Shown here in pieces: positions 1-9,500 of a stretch of DNA of 61,198 nt. The translations under genes were made by a program, and so were the position numbers. Numbering within the stretch: position 1 is the stretch's first letter; each line of letters starts with the position of its first letter. Location: NCBI RefSeq assembly GCF_004361735.1, contig NZ_SNVV01000029.1, forward strand, positions 1 to 61,198, written 5' to 3'. The notes under the pieces were generated by a model. It saw only the letters and a list, made by a program, of their open reading frames with translations. It ran no database searches and was not told the origin of the DNA. The stretch comes from Azoarcus indigens. Its GTDB lineage: Bacteria; Pseudomonadota; Gammaproteobacteria; Burkholderiales; Rhodocyclaceae.

Positions 1-163
1 TTGCTCCTGAGATGAATCGACGACGTGGCCTTCCCAGAAGACCACGCCCAACATAGCATCGCGCATGACGGGGAAGAGGAAGGGGATCGGTTTGTTTGGC
101 GACTGCCAATCTACCAACCTCCGAACCGTCAACCACTACTTCCCCCAGATTGCGCGAAGAACC
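1..163 (-). mobile_element. Left IS end (ISL3-like), partial
   Basis: These 163 bases are the reverse complement of 61036..61198 with one mismatch, so both window ends carry the same IS terminus pointing outwards. The outer tip reads GGTTCTTCGCGC on the minus strand (tip at 163) and abuts a run of eight A (minus strand). A/T-rich 8-bp targets and GG-TCTT-type tips are usual for ISL3-family elements, so that family is my inference. An ATG at 66 on the minus strand opens a 22-codon frame that runs off the window and could be the transposase start. The rest of the element lies outside. Confidence 0.6.
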
Positions 164-172
164 TTTTTTTTG

Positions 173-566
173 GCTCCCCGATCCGGCAATGCGGAATCGA
201 CAGCCTCCGCCGTCGACCTGCAGGCGGTAAAAGGGGCCCTCGCCCAGTTCGGCATCCAGACCCTGGCCGCGCGCCCCTACACCGAACTCTCGGGCGGCGA
301 GCGCCAGCTCGCACCAATCGCCGGGGCGCTGGCGCATCGAACAACGCCTGGCCGCCGACGGCTACGCCATCCTCAAGACCACCCACCACCCGGACCACGC
401 CCTCGCCTGCGCCACCCGGGTCGCGCTGCTGCATGAGGGCCGCATCGAGGCTGACAACCCGCCGGCCGAGGTGCTGTCGCCGGCCGCCATTCGTCGGCTC
501 TACCGCGTCGACGTCGAACTGCTGCAGGCCGGCAGCGGCTGCAGCGCCTTCGTGCCCGCCGGCTGA
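173..566 (+). pseudogene. ABC transporter ATPase remnant (iron/cobalamin type)
   Basis: A decayed ATP-binding subunit of an importer, probably of the iron-siderophore/cobalamin class. The 5' part, with the Walker A motif, is missing where the IS end abuts it. In frame 2 one can read an ABC signature, LSGGERQLA, at about 289-315. Around 335 the reading moves to frame 3, where the H-loop region TTHHPDHALA and the C-terminal tail follow up to TGA at 564-566. The Walker B/D-loop segment normally between signature and H-loop is absent, so there is an internal deletion with a frameshift as well as the IS truncation. It cannot encode a working ATPase. The permease and binding-protein genes are not in the window. 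Confidence 0.75.
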
Positions 567-776
567 ACGCCCCGTGGGCGCCCATGCCGCCGGGCTGGAA
601 CCCACTCCGGGCAGTCCGGTCGACGCCATTCGGCAAAACGGCAGGCGGCCCTCTCATCTTCTACGCTGAAGGTGGAACGACAGTCCGCCGGTTCGCCGGC
701 CAGGTCCACACCAACGGGTGCGACTCACTGCGGCAGGCATGCAGGAGCGACATCCACAGCGAAGAGGAGATAGAAG

Positions 777-1349
777 ATGCGAGCGACCATCCCCGCAGGC
801 GACGGCATGGGCAATCTCGAGAACGAGTTCCTGCCGCCCCTGGAAGCTACCTACGACCTCAGCTGGGAGAACCAGATCGACTGCGCCAGCGCCTGGCAGG
901 AGGCTGGCGCCAACACCGACGGCGAGGCCTGCCAGTGGCAGGAGTGCGGCTACCCGACCGGCGAGACGACGGCAACACTGAGCATGCAGACGGTGGTGCG
1001 GGTGAACACCCTCAGCCTCGCGCTGCGCGACCGCCTGCTCAAGCTCACCAACGAGCTCTCCAACGTCGCCATCGCCGAGATGGCCCAGCGCAAGAGCGAC
1101 GGGGAAGCCAGCAGCGATGCGCCCTCGACGCCCGAGCCCCTCAGCGCGGAGGGGCGTCAGCGCTTCGCCGAGTTCGCCCGCAACTGGCACGAATTGCTCG
1201 CCGCCGCCCAGGCCGGCATGAGCGCCCTGACCGGCTATGCGCCAATCTCCCTGGGCAGCGCGGCCACCAGCCGGGTGGCGCACTCGCTGGTGGAGCGACG
1301 ACAACGGGTGGTGAACATCGACTTCGCGGACCGGCGACGGGCTGGGTGA
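777..1349 (+). CDS. Hypothetical protein, helical, possibly phasin-like
   Basis: A 190-residue protein with no family I can name with confidence. The start is ATG 777, behind a GAGGAG ribosome site about 8 bases upstream. The first 75 residues are acidic and poor in pattern. Residues about 76-185 look largely alpha-helical, with a central stretch reading FAEFARNWHELLAAAQAGM, which recalls the amphipathic helices of phasins (polyhydroxyalkanoate granule proteins). That resemblance is weak. It stands alone between the ABC remnant and an intergenic repeat. Codon use matches the GC-rich neighbours. Confidence 0.5.
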   Translation: MRATIPAGDGMGNLENEFLPPLEATYDLSWENQIDCASAWQEAGANTDGEACQWQECGYPTGETTATLSMQTVVRVNTLSLALRDRLLKLTNELSNVAIAEMAQRKSDGEASSDAPSTPEPLSAEGRQRFAEFARNWHELLAAAQAGMSALTGYAPISLGSAATSRVAHSLVERRQRVVNIDFADRRRAG

Positions 1350-1477
1350 CGGGCGGGGGAACCAAGGCCTGCCGCCGGGGAGTGCTGTAGCGCTCACGGC
1401 ACCTGCAAAGCCGCGGAATCACCGGGACCTGCAAGACCAGACCGCCTCCGGCAACTCACAACGGCACAGCAGAGCAC

Positions 1478-1594
1478 TCCCTCCCCCTCGCGGGGGAGGA
1501 TCAGGAGAGGGGGCGCATTGCAGGTCCGCGGAACTCACCTCCTCTCCCCCACCCCCTCTTTCGCAAGGGGAGAGAAGAGAAGGGCTGCGCCATC
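1478..1594. repeat. REP-like composite intergenic repeat, copy 1
   Basis: Two hairpin-forming blocks separated by a short linker. The first is a perfect stem, CTCCCCC/GGGGGAG, at 1481-1498. The linker contains TTGCAGGTCCGCGGA. The second block pairs CTCTCCCC-type and GGGGAGAG-type arms at about 1542-1575. The same order of parts occurs at 4219-4330. It lies a few bases beyond the stop of the binding-protein gene at 1601. The 1350-1600 gap holds nothing else that I can identify. Confidence 0.55.
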
Positions 1595-1600
1595 CGGCCT

Positions 1601-2248
1601 TTACCGCCCCTGCAGCTGGCCGAAAGCCACCGGCAGCGCGCCCACCAAGATGCAGGCGCGCCGCTTCATCGCCAGCTGCAGCACCTGCGGTGGCCGTTCG
1701 GTGTCGTCCAGCACCATCCAGTCGGCCGCCGGTGGCAGGCCCATCGCCTCCCAAAGGTGCTGCACGATCTCGTGGCTGCCCTGGTTGCCGGCGGCGAAGA
1801 AAGGCGCCCGCGCCTTCTCGATGCGGCGGAAGGCCTCGCTGCCGTCGGCCGCGCCCTTGACCCCGGCGGGGTCCTCCAGCGGGCCGACCACCACATGCTC
1901 GTTGTAGCCCCACACCCGCTGCCGGCCGACCAGCCCGGCGCCTTCCAGCGCGTAGCTCTCCCGGCCACCGTGGATCAGCAGCAGGTCGGCACGGCCGGCA
2001 GCGAAGTCCGGCACCACGCCGTCCTTGTTGGCGGCGGAAACCACCTCTGCGCGCACGCCGGTAGCGGCTTCCAGGCGCGGCGCCAGCCGATCCCATACAC
2101 CGCTCATCTTCACCCCGCCTATCACCGCCACCTTCAGTGTTTCCGCTGCCTGCGCCGGCATGCCCCACCAGGCTCCGAGGCACAGGCCGACCAGCACCAG
2201 CCAGCAGCTCCACCCCGGCGCCCTGTCCCGCGTTGGTCGCCTTCTCAT
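1601..2248 (-). CDS. Periplasmic substrate-binding protein (PBP-like), probably C-terminally truncated
   Basis: A 215-residue exported protein with an N-terminal signal peptide (hydrophobic core at about residues 14-28, cleavage near AQAAE). The mature part resembles oxyanion/tungstate-phosphate type binding proteins: LKVAVIGGVKMSG near the start and AGRADLLLIHGG in the ligand-binding lobe. Family members are usually about 60 residues longer. Here the frame ends at GQLQGR-stop, only about 10 bases before the intergenic repeat, which suggests the 3' end was lost in a rearrangement. No permease or ATPase partner is adjacent. The start ATG overlaps the stop of the upstream minus-strand gene in an ATGA arrangement, so the two are translationally coupled. 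Confidence 0.6.
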   Translation of the reverse strand: MRRRPTRDRAPGWSCWLVLVGLCLGAWWGMPAQAAETLKVAVIGGVKMSGVWDRLAPRLEAATGVRAEVVSAANKDGVVPDFAAGRADLLLIHGGRESYALEGAGLVGRQRVWGYNEHVVVGPLEDPAGVKGAADGSEAFRRIEKARAPFFAAGNQGSHEIVQHLWEAMGLPPAADWMVLDDTERPPQVLQLAMKRRACILVGALPVAFGQLQGR

Positions 2249-2637
2249 CGCGGCATGGATTCGCTGAAGCTGTAGAAGGACTGACCCTCGCCCTGATCGC
2301 CGACACGGACGATGCGATGGATCAGCCAGCGCTCATCCCGCAGCAGCCAGGCCGTCACCGACTCGCCGTAGGAAGCAGCCGCATAGAACTCCTCGCCGTC
2401 ATCCGAGCGCACCTCGTGCAGCTGGTAACGGTGGGCGTAGTAGCAAGCCACCCCGTCGGCGTCGTAGCCGAACACCCGCTCCGCTTCCAGTTGGTCCTCG
2501 CGGAAGACATCAAAGGACAATGGCGGCAGCGCCATCTCCCGCCATTCGGCGGGAAGCCGCTTCCACCATGGTTGCGTGCCACTGTCGTGAACCCTACGCC
2601 TGTCACCGGATTTTATATGAATGTTTGTATATAACAC
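2245..2637 (-). CDS. Hypothetical small protein upstream of the binding protein
   Basis: A soluble protein of about 130 residues, rich in aromatic and acidic residues (PWWKRLPAEWREM, FGYDADGVACYYAHRYQLHEV). No family is recognised. It lacks a signal peptide in any choice of start. The chosen start is GTG at 2637, with a GGGAGG about 10 bases upstream. The alternatives are ATG at 2535 (short leader, poorly spaced Shine-Dalgarno) and an upstream ATG at 2697. The C-terminal YSFSESMPR runs into a 4-base overlap with the next gene. The upstream DNA at 2600-2780 is visibly more A/T-rich than the rest and is a likely promoter region. Confidence 0.5.
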   Translation of the reverse strand: MLYTNIHIKSGDRRRVHDSGTQPWWKRLPAEWREMALPPLSFDVFREDQLEAERVFGYDADGVACYYAHRYQLHEVRSDDGEEFYAAASYGESVTAWLLRDERWLIHRIVRVGDQGEGQSFYSFSESMPR

Positions 2638-2955
2638 TACGCAAACCCCTCCCGGAAAGTGCGCATTTACGCGACCTTTCCTCACTTTTCCATGCAATTG
2701 ATCCCTTTTTATCGACTAACCCCGGCCTGAGCCACCACTGAGGGGCCGATTCTCTATATATCCAAGCAAGCAATATGCCGGAGCCCCCCCGTCCCCCCGC
2801 CCGTTCCGTGCGCCCGCGGACTGCCAACTTTTTCCGCGCGGGCTCAATTCCGGCGGAGCGGCTAGCACCAAGCCCAATCGTTTGGCGTACGATCACTGTC
2901 AATCCCCCACAACATCGGGTCCGGACACCGGCAGGGCATCACGGAGGAGACCTGC

Positions 2956-4086
2956 GTGAAGAAGACCGAACAGACGCTGCTCGAACAGATGCGCATCAGC
3001 GAGTTCGACATCGAGCACCGCAAGGAGCTACTGGCTTTCGGCGAAGAAGACATCGCCGCACTGCTCGCCTGCCGCGCCCTGGTGGAAGCGCACATCGACA
3101 ACCTGGTCGACGAGTTCTACAAGGTGCAGACCAACATCGCCGAGATCGCCCTGCTGATCGGCGACGCCGACACCCTGGAACGCCTGCGCAACGTGCAGCG
3201 CCGCTACATCCTCGACCTCTTCGGCGGCGTCTATGACATCGAGTATGTGAACAACCGTCTGCGCATCGGCATGGTGCACAAGCGCATCGGCGTCGAACCC
3301 AAGCTCTATCTCTCTGCCATCCAGATGCTGCGCGAGTTGCTGGTCGGCGTGATCGAGGACAGCGGCGACGACGCCAAGTTGATCCGCAAGCGCTTGAAGG
3401 CGCTGGAGAAGCTGTTCTATTTCGACATCACGCTGGTGTTCGAGACCTACATCCGCAGCCTGGTTTCCGAGATCGAGACCGCCAAGAACAAGTCCGACCA
3501 GTACGCCCGCTCGCTGGAAGAGAAGGTGAGCCTGCGCACCCGCCAGTTGGAAGAGTGGATGCGCACCGACCCGCTCACCGGCGTGCTCAACCGCCGCTTC
3601 TTCGAGGAGACCGTGACCCGCGCCATGCGCGCCGCCGAGCGTCGCGACGAGCCGCTGACGGTGGTCTATCTCGACATCGACGACTTCAAGCTGATCAACG
3701 ACCGCGAAGGCCACAAGCATGGCGACGAGGTGCTGCGCGCCGTGGGCGAGGCCCTGGGCGCCGCCTGCCGCAGCGAGGACAGCTGCTTCCGCTACGGTGG
3801 CGACGAGTTCTGCATCGTGCTGCCGAACTGCACCGCCAGCGAGGCGCGCTCCGGTTTCTGCCGGCGGCTGAACGAAACCACCGACCCGCGCCTGGCCGGC
3901 ATCCGCTTCAGCGTCGGCATCGCCCAGAGCGGCCCCGGCGAGTACCACGACCCGCAGGAACTGGTCTCCCGCGCCGACGCCGACATGTACCGCGACAAGC
4001 AGAAGGCCCACGGCCACCTGGCGGAGCACAGCCTGAGCGTGGTACCGGATACGCCGCTGCCCAAGGACAAGCCGGAGGCGGCTTGA
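2956..4086 (+). CDS. Globin-coupled diguanylate cyclase
   Basis: A 376-residue cytoplasmic sensor enzyme that makes cyclic di-GMP from two GTP. Residues about 10-165 match the protoglobin sensor fold, with a probable proximal haem histidine at His108 (MVHKRIGVEPKLYL). A short coiled helix at about 165-200 links it to the GGDEF domain. The active-site motif is GGDEF at 281-285. An inhibitory I-site RxxD is present at 272-275, five residues before it, so product feedback is expected. The start is GTG 2956, supported by GGAGGAG at 2943-2949. By family knowledge, such proteins couple oxygen or other gas binding to c-di-GMP synthesis and biofilm or motility changes. It appears monocistronic, convergent with recD. 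Confidence 0.9.
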   Translation: MKKTEQTLLEQMRISEFDIEHRKELLAFGEEDIAALLACRALVEAHIDNLVDEFYKVQTNIAEIALLIGDADTLERLRNVQRRYILDLFGGVYDIEYVNNRLRIGMVHKRIGVEPKLYLSAIQMLRELLVGVIEDSGDDAKLIRKRLKALEKLFYFDITLVFETYIRSLVSEIETAKNKSDQYARSLEEKVSLRTRQLEEWMRTDPLTGVLNRRFFEETVTRAMRAAERRDEPLTVVYLDIDDFKLINDREGHKHGDEVLRAVGEALGAACRSEDSCFRYGGDEFCIVLPNCTASEARSGFCRRLNETTDPRLAGIRFSVGIAQSGPGEYHDPQELVSRADADMYRDKQKAHGHLAEHSLSVVPDTPLPKDKPEAA

Positions 4087-4218
4087 GGGGTGATCCAAGA
4101 TGGATAAGCTGAAGTGGCTGGCTTGAGCCTGCCTATTCGCTGGTAGCGGAACCCGAGGTAACGATGACCAGCGGCGCCCATCAGCCGCAATTCCGTCCAG
4201 ATGAGCAATGACGTCCGG

Positions 4219-4330
4219 GAGGCGTCCTCCCTCCCTCTCGCGGGGCGCCCGGCAAGGGGCGGCTACCTTGCAGTCCCACGGACCGTGCCCTCTCCCCAGC
4301 CGCTCTCCCATAAGGGAAGTAAAAGCCAGC
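4219..4330. repeat. REP-like composite intergenic repeat, copy 2; rest of the 4087-4461 gap empty
   Basis: Same layout as the 1478-1594 copy: a CCCTCTCGCGGGG block, a linker with TTGCAGTCCCACGGA, then a CTCTCCC...AAGGGA block. The copies are diverged but collinear. This 375-base gap separates the convergent diguanylate cyclase and recD genes. Apart from the repeat, whose hairpins could act in 3'-end formation for either gene, I see no gene in it. Confidence 0.5.
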
Positions 4331-4461
4331 CGCTGCACAAGCAGAGCAGCATCGGGGCGGAGCCTCTGCCTCCACGCTCAGCTTGGGCAGCAAGCGCAAG
4401 GCCCTCTCAGCCTCTCCACCCTCGCCCACCTCCAGCCCCCCGCCTCAAACCGCCAGACCGC

Positions 4462-6381
4462 TCAGCAGGACGCCCCCTGCTCCTCCAACCGTGCCGCCAG
4501 GCCCGACCAGCGCCGCGTCGGCTGGGCGCAGGCGGCGGCGAACACCGCGCCTGCGCCTATCAGCTGCAAGCGACGGGCGGCGCGGGTGACGCCGGTGTAG
4601 AGCAGTTCCCGGCTCAGCACCGGCGACGGCCTGGCCGGCAGCAGCAGCGCCACCTCCTCGAACTCCGAGCCCTGGCTCTTGTGCACCGTGAGGACGAAGG
4701 CGGTGTCGTGGGCGGGCAGGCGCAGCGGCGCCACGCTGCGGAAGCCACCGCCGGCGGCGGGGAAGAACACCGCCAGCGCACCGTCCGCGTCCGGCAGGCA
4801 CAAACCGACGTCGCCGTTGTAGAGCCCGAGCAAGGCGTCGTTGCGCAGCACGATCACCGGCCGGCCGGGGTACCAGGGCGAGGCGGCGCCCCTGTCCTGC
4901 GCATGGCCCAGCGCGGCCCGCAGCCAGCGGGCGAGATGCGCGTTCAGCGCCGCCAGCCCGCGCGGGCCTTCGTGCAGCGCAGCCAGCACGCGGAAGCGGT
5001 CGAAGGCGGCGAACAGCGCAGCTACGTCCGCCTCGCCGGCCAGCGCCCGCCTCAAGCTTTCCAGGTAGGGCACGTAACCGGCCTCCAGCCGCGCCAGGGT
5101 GGCGGCAGCCGGCTGGGTGGCGGCGTCCTCCAGCCAGTGCACCGCGTCATCCTCGTTGGCACGCAACCAGAGCAAGGCACGCTCGCCCTCGCCCTGGTTG
5201 ATGTCGGCTGCCAGGCGGCCGATGCCGGAATCGCGGCTGAAGCGGCGGCTCTCGCTCAGCCAGGCGACGCAGTCGGCCAGCGCCGGCGCCGGTCCGCTGC
5301 CGGCCGCAAGCGGGGCCTCCGCCGCCATGCCGGCCAGCGTCGCCAGCGCGGCGGCAGTCGCCGGCCGCAACAGCCGGCGGGCGGAGAGGTCGGCGAATAC
5401 CGCGCCGGCTTCTACCGCCGCCAGCTGGTCCTTGTCGCCGAGCAGGATCACCCGCGCCCCCGGCGGCACCGCGTCGAACAGGCGGGCAGCTAGCGCCAGA
5501 TCCAGCATGGAGGCCTCGTCCACCACCAGCACATCCACCGCCAGCGGATTGCCTGCGTGGTGGCGGAAGCGGCCGGGCTCCGGGGTGACGCCCAGCAGGC
5601 GGTGCACCGTGTGCGCCGCTTCCGGCAGCTTGCCGCGCAGCCTGGGCGGCAGGCCGGCGGCGCGGGCGCGCAGCGCTTCCAGCATGCGGGCGGCGGCCTT
5701 GCCGGTGGGGGCGGCCAGCGCGATGCGCAGCGCCGGCTCCACCGTCAGCAAGCAGCCGAGCAGGGCGGCGACGGTGGTGGTCTTGCCGGTGCCGGGGCCG
5801 CCGGAGATCACCATCAGCCGGCTCAGCAGCGCCTGGGCGACGGCCAGCTTCTGGCCATCCGGCAGGCCGTCGTCGCGGGCCGGGAAGAGCTTGTCCAGCA
5901 GGGCGCCGACGCGCTCGCGCAGGGCGGCGGCGTCCGCCGGCAGCGCTGGCTGCGCCAGCGCGCGGAGACGTCCGGCGAGGCGGCTTTCGAGATCGAAATG
6001 GCGGCGCAGATAGAGGCGGTCGCCGCCATCCAGCACCAGCGGATGGGCGCCGGCAGGCAAGGCGGGCGCTGCGGCGGCCACCACGCTGCTGGCGAGCAGT
6101 TGCATGCGCAGGGCCGCCACCGCCTCCACGCCGCCAGCCGCGGCCGGGTCTTCGCTCTCTTCGATCAAGGCCGCCAGCGGCAGGCAGACGTGGCCCTGGG
6201 CGCTTGCCAGCGTCAGCCGCAGCGCCGCGTCCCGCAGCGCCGGCAGCACCTCGGCCGGCGCGCCATCGGCGCGCGCCCAGGCTTCGACGTGCAGGGCGAA
6301 GCCGAGGGCGAGGTCGCGCTGCGCCGGCGCCTCGCCGGCCAGCGGCAGGGCGCTGCCCAGGGAGTGCACGGTGGCGTTCAT
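4462..6381 (-). CDS. recD: Exodeoxyribonuclease V alpha subunit RecD
   Basis: RecD is the 5'-3' helicase motor of the RecBCD complex, which unwinds and resects double-strand DNA ends. The 639-residue product has the SF1 Walker A GGPGTGKTTT with Lys200, the DEASMLDLALAARLF motif II region, and the C-terminal LTVHKSQGSEFEEVALLLP and YTGVTRAARRLQLIG motifs typical of RecD. It is slightly longer than the E. coli protein (about 608). The start is ATG 6381. The recB stop lies 169 bases upstream, so recB and recD are probably one transcript. It is the last gene of the rec block on this strand. Confidence 0.95.
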   Translation of the reverse strand: MNATVHSLGSALPLAGEAPAQRDLALGFALHVEAWARADGAPAEVLPALRDAALRLTLASAQGHVCLPLAALIEESEDPAAAGGVEAVAALRMQLLASSVVAAAAPALPAGAHPLVLDGGDRLYLRRHFDLESRLAGRLRALAQPALPADAAALRERVGALLDKLFPARDDGLPDGQKLAVAQALLSRLMVISGGPGTGKTTTVAALLGCLLTVEPALRIALAAPTGKAAARMLEALRARAAGLPPRLRGKLPEAAHTVHRLLGVTPEPGRFRHHAGNPLAVDVLVVDEASMLDLALAARLFDAVPPGARVILLGDKDQLAAVEAGAVFADLSARRLLRPATAAALATLAGMAAEAPLAAGSGPAPALADCVAWLSESRRFSRDSGIGRLAADINQGEGERALLWLRANEDDAVHWLEDAATQPAAATLARLEAGYVPYLESLRRALAGEADVAALFAAFDRFRVLAALHEGPRGLAALNAHLARWLRAALGHAQDRGAASPWYPGRPVIVLRNDALLGLYNGDVGLCLPDADGALAVFFPAAGGGFRSVAPLRLPAHDTAFVLTVHKSQGSEFEEVALLLPARPSPVLSRELLYTGVTRAARRLQLIGAGAVFAAACAQPTRRWSGLAARLEEQGASC

Positions 6382-6550
6382 CGGGCGGCCCCCCGTTCAT
6401 TGCGGAAGGCCGGGAGGGCTGCATGCCGGCGGCGAGGAAGGTAGCGGCCGACGGCATCCAGCCCTGGCGGCCCCGCTCCCTCGCCCAGCCCGGGCAGCTC
6501 ACGCGCGGCGGAGAGGAAGGCGCCGACGGCGCCAAGACGGACGCCGCCGC

Positions 6551-9500
6551 TCATGCCAGCACTCCCAGCCCGCGCTCCGCCGGTTGGCGGCCGGCCAGCA
6601 GGGCGTCCAGTTCCTGCACCACCGCCAGCGCCGGCCGGTGGCTGTAGACGCCGGCGGGTCGAGGACCTTCTGCGCCGGCCACCTCCCAGCCCGGCCGCAC
6701 GCCGCGAACGAAGAGGTAGCGGGTGCCGCCGAAATGGCGCTCGTAGTCGTAGCCGGGCAGGCTGAGGCCAAGGTGCCGGTGCAGGGCAACGGTGTAGAGC
6801 AGGTGCTGGAGGTGGTAGCCGTGGGCCTGCATCGCCGCCTCCAGCCGCGGGCCGGCATAGTCCTGCGGGCGGTCGCCGAGGTGGTTGGACTTCCAGTCCA
6901 GCAGGTAGAAGCGGCCCTGGTGTTCGAATACCAGGTCGATGAAGCCCTTGAGGTAGCCGGCCAGTCCGGCAAAGGCCAGCCGCGGCACGCCGTAGCCCTG
7001 GGCGGCCAGCCAGCGGTTGAGGCCGGCGGCGTCCAGCGCCGGCGCCGGCAGGTGGAAGGCGAGCTCGGTGAGGCGGCGCGACAGCGGCAGCTGCGCCAGC
7101 TGCAGGCCCTCGCCCAGCGGCGCGGCGATGACGTCGGCCAGCAGGCGGCGCAGCATGCGCGGCAGCCGGCGGGCGGACTCCTCTTCGCTCACGCCGGCCA
7201 GGCGCTGCGGATGCGCTTGCAGCGCGGCGGCGATGGCGGCGTCCCAGCCGCGCTCGTCGGTGAAGTCGATGCGCTCGAACACCGCATGCAGACAGTCGCC
7301 GGCGGCCGGGCCGCGGGGAAAGCGCAGGATGTCGTCGGCGGCGAGGGCGGGCGCGGCCTCCAGCCCTTCGCCAGCCTCCTCGCCTTCTCCCTCTTCCGGT
7401 GCCAGCGTGCGGGCGTCGTGGTCCTGCGCCGCCTGCTCGTGGGTGGCACCGAAGATCAGCGCGCTGAAGCTGCCGATGCGCCAGCCGGCGGGGATGGGCG
7501 GCGGCCGCAGCGCGCGCGGGCTGGCGTCGCCGTGGTCCGGCGGCGGCAGGGCGACCGCGGCGCCGTCCGGCAGGTCGGCCAGCGCCATCGTGGGCTCGCC
7601 GCTGCGCTGGGCGGCGGCCACCAGCTGGCGCCAGCGGGCGTCGATCTCGGCCGGCGTCATCTTGTGCTCGCGCCAGGCGGTGGTGTCCAGACCGCCGCCG
7701 GCCACCATCCAGTTGAGCAGGCTGCGGCCGCTTTCGCTGTAGCTGGGGCGGCCGAAGGACAGGGTGGCATAGCAGCCGACCACCAGGTAGCAGCGATACA
7801 CCGCGCGGGTGAGGGCGACGTAGACCAGGCGCAGGTCTTCCGCCTGCCGCTCCAGCTTCTGGCGGGCGAGGATGTCCTTGTCCTCTTCGGCGGCCAGCGT
7901 GGAACGGCGGCGGTAGTCCAGCACCAGCCGGCCGTCGTCCTCGTGCCAGCTGCGCATGGCGCCGCCGTCGTCGCGGCCGGGGTAGCCGTCGAACAGGAAG
8001 GGGCAGAAGACGATGCCGTACTCCAGGCCCTTGGAACGGTGGATGGTGACGATCTGCACCAGGTTGCGGTCGGACTCCAGCCGCAGCTGGGCGGCCTCGC
8101 CGCCGCCGCTGTCGGCGCGGCGGCTGGCCAGGGCGCGCAGCAGCACTTCCGGCGAGGCCTCGCCGGCGGCCTGCTGCAGCAGTTCGGCCAGGTGCATCAG
8201 GTTGGTGAGCCGGCGTTCGCCGTCGGCGCGGGCGAGCAGGCGGGCGGCGACGCGCTCGTCGGCCATCCATTGCCGCAGCATCACGCCGAAGCCGCGCGCC
8301 AGCCAGGTGTCGCGCCAGCGGGCAAAGCGGTCCAGGATGTCCAGCAGCGCCGCTTCGTCGCCGGCCAGGCGGGCGAGCGCGGCGGCATCGCGGCCCATGG
8401 CGGCGCCCGCCAGCGCGGCCAGCACCCGCGGCTGGCGCGCCGGCTCGGCGATGGCGAGCAGGATGCGCTCCAGCTCTTCGGCGTCTTCGGTGTGGAACAC
8501 GCTGGCCTGGGACAGCTCGACGCTGCCCACGCCCACCGCCGCCAGCGCCTGGCGCATGCGCGCGCCCTGGCCGTGGCTGCGCACCAGCACCGCGATGTCG
8601 GCCGGCGCCAGCGGGCGTTCGCCGATGCGGACTTCGCCGGCCGCGGCGGCAGCGAGCAGGCGGGCGATCTCGGCGGCGCTGGCGGCGGCGGCGCGCTGCA
8701 GGGCGACGCCGCGCGGCAGGCGGTCGCCGCCCTCCTCGCCTTCCAGCGCTTCGTCCTTGGGAATGCGCCACAGCCGCAGCGCGGCCGGGCCGGCGCTGGC
8801 GGTGAGGTCCACCAGCGGCGGGCGCGGCCGTTCGCCGGCCTCCACCCGCTCGTAATCCAGCCCCGGCAGCATGAACACCCGGCCGTTGGCGCCGAACAGG
8901 CGGTTGCAGGCTTCGATCAGCGCCGGCGCCGAGCGCTGGTTGCGGCGCAGGGTGTAGCGGCTGTCGGCGCGCTCGCGGGCGGCGAGGTAGGTGTGGAGAT
9001 CGGCGCTGCGGAAGCTGTAGATGGCCTGCTTGGGGTCACCGACGAGGAAGAGGCTGCCGTGGCGGCCCTCGCCGCGGTAGATGCGGTCGAAGATGGCGAA
9101 CTGCAGCGGGTCGGTATCCTGGAACTCGTCGATCAGCGCCGCCGGGAAGCGGGCGTGCAGCGCGGCGGCGAGCCAGGGCTGGCGGCCGCCGGCAAGCGCC
9201 TCGTAGGCGTTCCACAGGATGTCGTCGAAGGCGATCTGGCGCTGCTCGCGCTTGCGCCTGCGCAGCTCGGCGGCGGCCTCGTCGAGGAAGCCGCGCAGCA
9301 GGGCGAGGCGGGCGCTTTCCAGCTGGCCGTCCAGCGCGGCGCGGGCGGCGAGCAGGGTGTCGGCAGCGTCGCAGAAGGCGTGGCCGGGCGTGCTGCCGCC
9401 CTTGTTGGTCTTCTCCGCCAGGGTGGCGGCGCACAGCAGGCCGAGCTTGCTGTCCTTGTCCGCCGGCAGCGGCGCGCGGGCGTCGCCGGTGGCGAACCAG

